In this document: piece after piece, positions 6,244 to 10,643 of the stretch
Layout: every line of letters begins with the position of its first letter
How positions within the stretch are numbered: the stretch's first letter is position 1
DNA from: Clostridia bacterium
GTDB taxonomy: Bacteria > Bacillota > Clostridia > Oscillospirales > Acutalibacteraceae
DNA length: 10,643 bases
Reading direction: 5' to 3'
Assembly (NCBI GenBank): GCA_900752115.1
Contig: CAADUC010000085.1
Coordinates: forward strand, 1-10,643
The notes under the pieces: model-generated
Databases searched by the model: none
What the model was told of the DNA's origin: nothing
The model's input: only the letters and a program-made list of their open reading frames with translations
Made by a program: the position numbers and the translations under genes

Positions 6244-6303
6244 AAAAGAGCAGAATCTTGCGCATTTGTCCTCATGACAAGAAAACGCCACTTCTGCTCT
6301 TTT
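6244..6303 (-). terminator. Strong terminator after the response regulator gene
   Basis: AAAAGAGCAGAA (6244-6255) pairs perfectly with TTCTGCTCTTTT (6292-6303). The 36-base interior holds its own hairpin (TTGTC/GACAA, 6266-6280). On minus the stem is followed by a T-rich run, making a good intrinsic terminator 89 bases after the response-regulator stop. It separates the two-component operon from the transport operon. Confidence 0.75.
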
Positions 6304-6391
6304 CCAACCGCGGCTCCCCGTCCGGCGGCCGTTTCAAACCGCCGTGCGGAGCGGACAGCCGCCGGTTTCCCGCGCGGAACGCTCCGCCGCC

Positions 6392-7942
6392 CTACCGTTT
6401 CTGATACTGGAAGGGCGTCATTTGATATTTTTCCTTGAACAGCTTGATAAAATAGCTGTGCGAGCTGAACGCAAGCTGATCGGAAACCTCGCCGACCTTC
6501 TTCTCGCGCAGCAGCGCCGCCGCCCGCTCCAGCTTTTTATCCATAATATAATCCTGCAGATTCTCGCCCGTCTCCCTCTTGAAAATCCGGCACACATACG
6601 ACGGGCTCAGATATACAGAGCGTGAAACGGTCTCCAGCGTGATTTTTTCCTCCAAATGCTGCTCGACGTAAAGCCGGATGCTCCGGATCACGCTTTCCCC
6701 GCCCGCACTCCGGCGCAGCGACAGCTCCCGTTCCGCCTCCTCCAGGAAGCCCGCAAAGGCTTCCGCGTATTCCTGCACATCCTGAAAGCCCTCAAACGAC
6801 GAAAAGCGGTGCAGCCGATCGAGAAGCGGGTCCTCCCAGTCCTGACACGTGACGCGGATCAATCCCTTGACATGGCTGTACACGTCCCGGTACACCTCGC
6901 CGCAGCGCGAGGCGGAGAGCCCGCTTTCCCGCACGCAGGCCATCAGGCCGGGGAGCTGCTCCCGCACGGATGCAAGCGCTCCCTTTCCCTCCGTTTTCAG
7001 CAGACGGTTAAGCTGGGAGAACGCTTCATGCTCCGGCGGCGTTTCCTCGCGGAACAAAAACAGCCTTCCCTTTCCGTAGAAAAAGCCGTTCTCCTGCGCC
7101 TTTTCCGCTTCGGCGAAACGCTCAAAGCACTCGCCCGCGTCAGCGAACGGGCGGCTCATCCCCATGGTGACGGTGCAGTCGAGGCATTGCAGGGCCGTGT
7201 CCCGCAGCTGCCGGAAAAAGCGCTCCAGATAAGCTGCGTCAACGGAGGGTCCCAGCGAAAAAAGCCCGGACAGGCGTTTTTTTCCGGAGACAAACAGGAT
7301 TCCCGGCAGAGAAGACGCGGCCACCTCCTGGCACACGCTCAGGGCGGAGTAATCCGAAAAGCCCTCGCCCTCCTCCTGCGGATAATCCAGCCCGATGCAC
7401 GCCGCCGCCAGCCTGCCTCCCTGCGGCACAAGGCCCTCCGCGCGCAGCTTTTCGCCAATCGTCTGCGTGTCGCGGATCCGCCCCGCCCGCACAAGGTTCA
7501 TAAACTCCGTGATCACAAGATTCCGGTTGACGGCGTCCGCCGCCTCCCCGTCTCCGATCACGCGCTCGCGCCGGATTTGCTCGGCCACACGGCGCACCGC
7601 TTCAATGATATCGGCGGGCTCGATGGACTCCTTGAGGATATATTCGCTCACACCCAGGCGGATCGCCTCCTGCAGATACTGCGCCTCGCTCATGCAGCTC
7701 ATGATGATCAGCCGCGTATCCGGCAGAAAGCGGCGGACCTCCCGGATAAAGGTCAGGCCGTCCATCTCCGGCATTACAATATCCGACAGGATGAGATCCG
7801 GCCGGTATTTCCGCGCGAGTTCCAGAGCCTCCACACCGTTTTTGGCTTCCCCCACCAGCGTGAAGCCGTTTTCCTCCCACGGAACAATGGAACGCATGCC
7901 GATTCTGGCAAGCGGCTCGTCGTCGACTACCAATACCCTCAT
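6392..7942 (-). CDS. Response regulator, REC plus AraC DNA-binding domain (YesN-type)
   Basis: A 516-residue transcription regulator. Residues 1-120 are a receiver domain: acidic pair Asp7/Asp8, phospho-acceptor Asp54 in LILSDIVMPEMDG, Ser82 at the switch position and Lys104 in YILKE. A long middle region (about 125-410) is the variable linker typical of YesN-like proteins. The last 100 or so residues form an AraC-type double helix-turn-helix; the second ends in VSDQLAFSSHSYFIKLFKEKYQMTPFQYQ. The frame stays open upstream, but the ATG at 7942 is the start: it has AGGGGAAAG before it, begins exactly at the REC strand MRVLVVDDE, and overlaps the kinase stop as ATGA. It should be phosphorylated by the adjacent kinase and most likely activates the transport operon and perhaps the gene at 9911. 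It is cytoplasmic. Confidence 0.95.
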   Translation of the reverse strand: MRVLVVDDEPLARIGMRSIVPWEENGFTLVGEAKNGVEALELARKYRPDLILSDIVMPEMDGLTFIREVRRFLPDTRLIIMSCMSEAQYLQEAIRLGVSEYILKESIEPADIIEAVRRVAEQIRRERVIGDGEAADAVNRNLVITEFMNLVRAGRIRDTQTIGEKLRAEGLVPQGGRLAAACIGLDYPQEEGEGFSDYSALSVCQEVAASSLPGILFVSGKKRLSGLFSLGPSVDAAYLERFFRQLRDTALQCLDCTVTMGMSRPFADAGECFERFAEAEKAQENGFFYGKGRLFLFREETPPEHEAFSQLNRLLKTEGKGALASVREQLPGLMACVRESGLSASRCGEVYRDVYSHVKGLIRVTCQDWEDPLLDRLHRFSSFEGFQDVQEYAEAFAGFLEEAERELSLRRSAGGESVIRSIRLYVEQHLEEKITLETVSRSVYLSPSYVCRIFKRETGENLQDYIMDKKLERAAALLREKKVGEVSDQLAFSSHSYFIKLFKEKYQMTPFQYQKR

Positions 7943-9684
7943 TCTTTCCCCTCTCTCTCCGGACACACGCCGTTTTCCAGCGGCAGACGGAACGAAATCG
8001 CCGTCCCCTGCCCCGGCTCGCTTTGTATCTGCAGCGTGCACGATTCCCCGTAATGCAGGCGGAGCCTTTCGCGCACATTGCGCAGGCCCACGCTTTCCCG
8101 GCCGTTTGCGGACGGCGCGCCGTCCTGTCCAATCAGCGCCCGCACCGTCTGCTCCTCCATACCTACGCCGTCGTCCCGCACACAGACGCACATCCGGTCC
8201 TCCTCCCGGCAAAAGTCGACGGAGAGATTCCCGAAGCCGTCCTTCTCCGCCAGCCCGTGCACAAGGCTGTTCTCCAGAAGCGGCTGCACCAACAGCCGGA
8301 GAATCGGAACGTCCAGCAGCTCCTCGTCCGCGTGCAGCGTAAACTCAAACCGGTTTTGATAGCGAAGCTTCTGCAAATAAATATACTCCTGCAGGTACTC
8401 GCATTCCTCCCGGACGGTCACGGCGGGCGCACGGCTCCGGAAGCTGTAATCCATCAGGCGGATGAAGGAGGAAAGCGCCCGGCTGATTCCGGTCGCCTTT
8501 CTCAGCTCCGCCATCCAGCGGATAGTATTGAGCGTGTTGCGGATAAAATGCGGGTCAATCTGCGCCTGCAGCATTTTGAGCTCCAGCTCGCGCTTGCTGT
8601 TTTCCTCCTCCTGAATCTGCTCGATGTTTTCCTTCAGGCGGCTGACCATCGAATTAAATCCCGCGCCCAGGTTGCCGATCTCGTCATGCGAGCGGATCTG
8701 CGCCCTCACGTCAAGCCGTCCGTCCTGCACCTGCCGCATCAGTCCGCTGAGCTGGGAGACAGGCAGGACCACGGCGCGGTTGATGACAACGATCAGCAGA
8801 ACGGTGCACAGCGCGGCAAATCCCACGAGGACAATCCCGAGAACAAGGATGCTGCGCGATTCCTTCGAGATATCGTCCCGCGGAATGAAGGAGGCCAGCT
8901 TCCAGCCGCTCTCCCCCACGCCGGGCACGTCGCGGACTATTTCCGTATAGCCCCCGGTATCCGGAAACGATTCCGGGCCGCTGCCGTCCAGAAGCGTCGC
9001 GTCGTTCCAGATTGCCGTGTCCGCGCTGTACAGGCACGACAGGCTGTTCTCCGTGGGCTTGAAATTTTCGAGGAGGCCGGAAAAATAGCTGCGGTTAATG
9101 CCGATCATGAGCACGCCGTAATTGGTTCTTCCATCGGTGATGTTTGACACGAAATAAATCTGATCTTCTCCGTTGCGCGGAAGCAGCAGGTTTTCTTCCG
9201 TGATGATCTTCCGGCTCGGATAGATAATTCCCGACAACCGTTGATACCAGGAGGCGGCGCGCACCTTTTCAAGAATGGCAGGCGTTTCGCCATAGGGCGA
9301 ATACGTCAGGGAGGAGTAAACGCTGCCGCCGGAGGTAATCAAAATATAGGCGGTGGGGTAGCTGACCTCAAAGCTGCCTTTTTCTCCGTACAGGCAAGCC
9401 TGGATCCGCCGCTGCGACAGCTCCGGAGAGGTTTCCCCCTCATCGGCCTGCCGGATAAAGCCCATCAGCGAACCATTTGTCGAGAGACCCTCCACCTGCC
9501 GGGAAAGCGTCTGCATATCATGCGAGAGATACTGCGCGAGCTTCTCTGTCGACTGCTCCGACAGGGTGACGGTTTTTTCCGTGATCACCTTCTGCGCGGC
9601 GAAGGAGCTGACAAGGCTCATCAGCGTCAGCGGCAAAGCGACAAACAGGACCATGGCGGCGATCGCTTTTTTTCTCAGATTCAT
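7939..9684 (-). CDS. Membrane sensor histidine kinase (YesM-type)
   Basis: A 581-residue sensor kinase. A first membrane helix (about 7-29) and a second (about 278-301) enclose an extracellular sensor region of about 245 residues, probably Cache-like. A HAMP domain follows (302-355, with PVSQLSGLMRQVQDG and HDEIGNLGAGFN). A short coiled coil leads to the His_kinase domain, whose phosphorylated histidine is His379 in LQAQIDPHFIRNTLNTI (372-388). The ATPase domain shows the N box QPLLENSLVHG (467-477), DDGVGM (504-509), GLRNVRERL (533-541) and GQGTAISF (558-565). The H box departs from the usual QINPHFLYNTLN at three positions. The ATG at 9684 has GGAGG eight bases upstream. The gene overlaps the response regulator by four bases. 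By family and context it senses an extracellular sugar signal, possibly with the binding protein. Confidence 0.95.
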   Translation of the reverse strand: MNLRKKAIAAMVLFVALPLTLMSLVSSFAAQKVITEKTVTLSEQSTEKLAQYLSHDMQTLSRQVEGLSTNGSLMGFIRQADEGETSPELSQRRIQACLYGEKGSFEVSYPTAYILITSGGSVYSSLTYSPYGETPAILEKVRAASWYQRLSGIIYPSRKIITEENLLLPRNGEDQIYFVSNITDGRTNYGVLMIGINRSYFSGLLENFKPTENSLSCLYSADTAIWNDATLLDGSGPESFPDTGGYTEIVRDVPGVGESGWKLASFIPRDDISKESRSILVLGIVLVGFAALCTVLLIVVINRAVVLPVSQLSGLMRQVQDGRLDVRAQIRSHDEIGNLGAGFNSMVSRLKENIEQIQEEENSKRELELKMLQAQIDPHFIRNTLNTIRWMAELRKATGISRALSSFIRLMDYSFRSRAPAVTVREECEYLQEYIYLQKLRYQNRFEFTLHADEELLDVPILRLLVQPLLENSLVHGLAEKDGFGNLSVDFCREEDRMCVCVRDDGVGMEEQTVRALIGQDGAPSANGRESVGLRNVRERLRLHYGESCTLQIQSEPGQGTAISFRLPLENGVCPEREGKE

Positions 9685-9788
9685 GTGCGCAGCCTCCTCC
9701 AGACACTCTTCTCAAATCGGCCTTCCAACAAGCAGCTCTACCCGGCGGTCTGATTGTTTTGCGGGGCGAAGCCTCTTTCTCCCGCTCG

Positions 9789-9802
9789 GCTCTGCACAGA
9801 GC
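9789..9802. promoter_or_regulatory. Candidate operator palindrome in the divergent gap
   Basis: GCTCTG-CA-CAGAGC is a perfect inverted repeat with 6-bp arms. It ends 21 bases before the -35 of the rightward promoter and lies in the only gap between the kinase operon and the gene at 9911. That suits a shared regulator site, but no second copy is seen. Confidence 0.35.
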
Positions 9803-9823
9803 GCCGTCCGGCCGCGCCGGGGA

Positions 9824-9852
9824 TTGACACGGGGGAAAAATCAGATTATAGT
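9824..9852 (+). promoter_or_regulatory. Near-consensus sigma-A promoter
   Basis: TTGACA (9824-9829), exactly 17 bases, then TATAGT (9847-9852). The -35 is perfect and the -10 is 5/6 to consensus. Transcription should start near 9859, leaving a leader of about 50 bases before the ATG at 9911. It is much stronger than the candidate for the transport operon, so it may be constitutive or held by a repressor. Confidence 0.88.
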
Positions 9853-9910
9853 AAAATTACTCGGTTGCAAGCGCCATGGCGGAAATCCAACAGAAGAAAG
9901 GAAGATCCCT

Positions 9911-10549
9911 ATGGCAGAAAACACTCTTCTCGTTTACAATCAGCGCGTCGCCTGCAAAGAGCTCCTGTTCGAGACCGGCTTTGCCGAAGGCTGGGAGCAG
10001 GATTTTGAGATTCCGCGCGGCAGCTGGAAGGCAGAGAACGGCGTCCTGACCGGCGAGTATCTCGCGGAGGGCGGCGCTTTGATCTACACGCGCCGTCCGT
10101 TTCCCGGCGACATTCTCCTCGATTTTTACGCAAGGATGATCCCGCCCTGCTCGAACGATCTGAATTTCACGTTCCGCGCCAGAGGCTGGGATTACGAAAA
10201 GGATGACGCCGATCTCGGCTATATCGCGGGACTCAACGGCTGGTGGACGGGGCAGCTCGGGATCGAAAAATATCCCTCCTGCAGCCCGCAGGCGCTCACC
10301 CGCGCCTTTCAGGCCGTTCCGGGAACGGAATACCACATCCAGGCCGGCATCACCGGAAGCCGCTGCTTCATCGCCATCGACGGCTCGGTGCTGCTCGAAC
10401 TTAGCGATCCGAACCCGCTTGACGCGCCGGATTGCTGCCGCGCCGGACTCGGCGTATACGCCAGCCGGATTGCGTTCCGGCAGTTCCGGATTTACCGGAC
10501 AGAAGCGGAGACTCTCCCGCTCGCCTATCTTTCCGGAGAAAACAAATAG
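9911..10549 (+). CDS. Cytoplasmic concanavalin-like beta-sandwich protein (DUF1080/DUF1961-like)
   Basis: A 212-residue protein without a signal peptide or membrane segment. Its pattern of alternating beta strands resembles concanavalin-like carbohydrate-active domains such as DUF1080 (3-keto-disaccharide hydrolase) or the DUF1961/YesU group. Visible landmarks are GSWKAENGVLTGEY (37-50), FTFRARGWDY (87-96), AGLNGWWTGQLGIEKY (106-121) and CFIAIDGSVLLELSDPNPL (152-170), and the last strand is RAGLGVYASRIAFRQFRIYR (177-196). Such domains usually handle sugars. The frame is open far upstream, but the ATG at 9911 has AGGAAG at good spacing and follows a strong promoter. It is divergent from the kinase. 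Together with the Gfo/Idh/MocA oxidoreductase it may process the imported glycoside. The family call is from memory of strand patterns; a purely binding role is equally possible. Confidence 0.75.
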   Translation: MAENTLLVYNQRVACKELLFETGFAEGWEQDFEIPRGSWKAENGVLTGEYLAEGGALIYTRRPFPGDILLDFYARMIPPCSNDLNFTFRARGWDYEKDDADLGYIAGLNGWWTGQLGIEKYPSCSPQALTRAFQAVPGTEYHIQAGITGSRCFIAIDGSVLLELSDPNPLDAPDCCRAGLGVYASRIAFRQFRIYRTEAETLPLAYLSGENK

Positions 10550-10550
10550 G

Positions 10551-10574
10551 AACCCACCAGCAAAGCTGGTGGTT
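10551..10574 (+). terminator. Hairpin directly after the beta-sandwich gene
   Basis: CCACCAGC (10554-10561) and GCTGGTGG (10565-10572) pair perfectly around AAA, two bases of AA/TT pairing extend the stem, and TTCTTC follows. It begins two bases after the stop codon. It can act as a terminator, but it also looks like the first hairpin of the element described next. Confidence 0.5.
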
Positions 10575-10643
10575 CTTCAGATGCGGGCAAAGCCCTAAGA
10601 TACTGGCCACGCCTAAAGGCGTTGGTACGGTCTGCCACCTGCA
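10551..10643. mobile_element. Possible end of an IS200/IS605-type element, cut by the window edge
   Basis: Three hairpins with A-rich loops follow in 72 bases: CCACCAGC-AAA-GCTGGTGG, GGGC-AAA-GCCC (10585-10595) and ACGCC-TAAA-GGCGT (10609-10622). Subterminal imperfect hairpins are how IS200/IS605 transposases recognise their ends. The pattern also resembles sequences I recall beside such elements in gut Clostridia. No transposase is visible before the window ends, so this is a tentative call. Confidence 0.4.

Noticed and set aside
6656..8053. Plus-strand open frame opposite the response regulator
   Set aside because: It is an antisense shadow. The REC and AraC motifs on minus are intact and continuous.
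7943..8212. Upstream extension of the response-regulator frame
   Set aside because: The extension overlaps the kinase ATPase domain, and the natural REC N-terminus with its ribosome site starts at 7942.
8023..9147. Plus-strand open frame opposite the histidine kinase
   Set aside because: It is an antisense shadow of the ATPase and HAMP regions, with no recognisable motifs.
9566..9910. Upstream extension of the beta-sandwich gene frame
   Set aside because: It would run through the divergent promoter and the kinase N-terminus. The promoter at 9824-9852 and the ribosome site before 9911 fix the start.
1..10643. tRNA or rRNA genes
   Set aside because: No cloverleaf with a T-loop GTTCRA-type signature or rRNA-like stretch was recognised on either strand by eye.

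Overview
The window reads as a GC-rich Bacillota (Firmicutes) chromosome segment, most likely a gut-type Clostridia such as an Oscillospirales member. The grounds are strong AGGAGG-type ribosome binding sites, YesM/YesN-type two-component genes, a CUT1 sugar transporter without its own ATPase, a DUF1273/YpsA-type SLOG protein and a small XRE regulator. This placement is inferred from gene content and style, because no rRNA or marker gene is present.

Left part (1-1390): the end of an unrecognised gene with a strikingly homopolymeric stretch, then a coupled 56-residue membrane protein and a bidirectional terminator (426-456). A SLOG-fold gene (minus) and an XRE repressor gene (plus) follow as a divergent pair. 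Their shared 141-bp gap carries two AGTGA-N4-TCACT-like palindromes, so regulation by the XRE protein is likely. Next comes a roughly 410-bp stretch without a convincing gene (1391-1803), which holds hairpins and a 38-bp-period tandem repeat.

Central part (1804-9684, all minus strand; gene order is right to left): a YesM-type histidine kinase overlaps a YesN-type response regulator with an AraC DNA-binding domain by 4 nt. A strong terminator follows (6244-6303). Then comes a separate transport operon: lipoprotein sugar-binding protein, an intercistronic GC-rich stem-loop, MalF-type permease, MalG-type permease and a Gfo/Idh/MocA oxidoreductase. The likely logic is that the membrane kinase senses an extracellular glycan signal. 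The regulator then activates the transporter, the ligand is imported using an ATPase encoded elsewhere, and the oxidoreductase acts on the imported sugar.

Right part (9685-10643): a near-consensus sigma-A promoter (9824-9852) drives a divergent 212-residue cytoplasmic protein that looks like a concanavalin/DUF1080-type beta-sandwich. Such domains paired with Gfo/Idh/MocA oxidoreductases occur in the recently described 3-keto-glycoside route of glycan cleavage. That is the most interesting working hypothesis for this locus, and it is unproven. From 10551 to the window edge there is a run of three short hairpins resembling the end of an IS200/IS605-type element.
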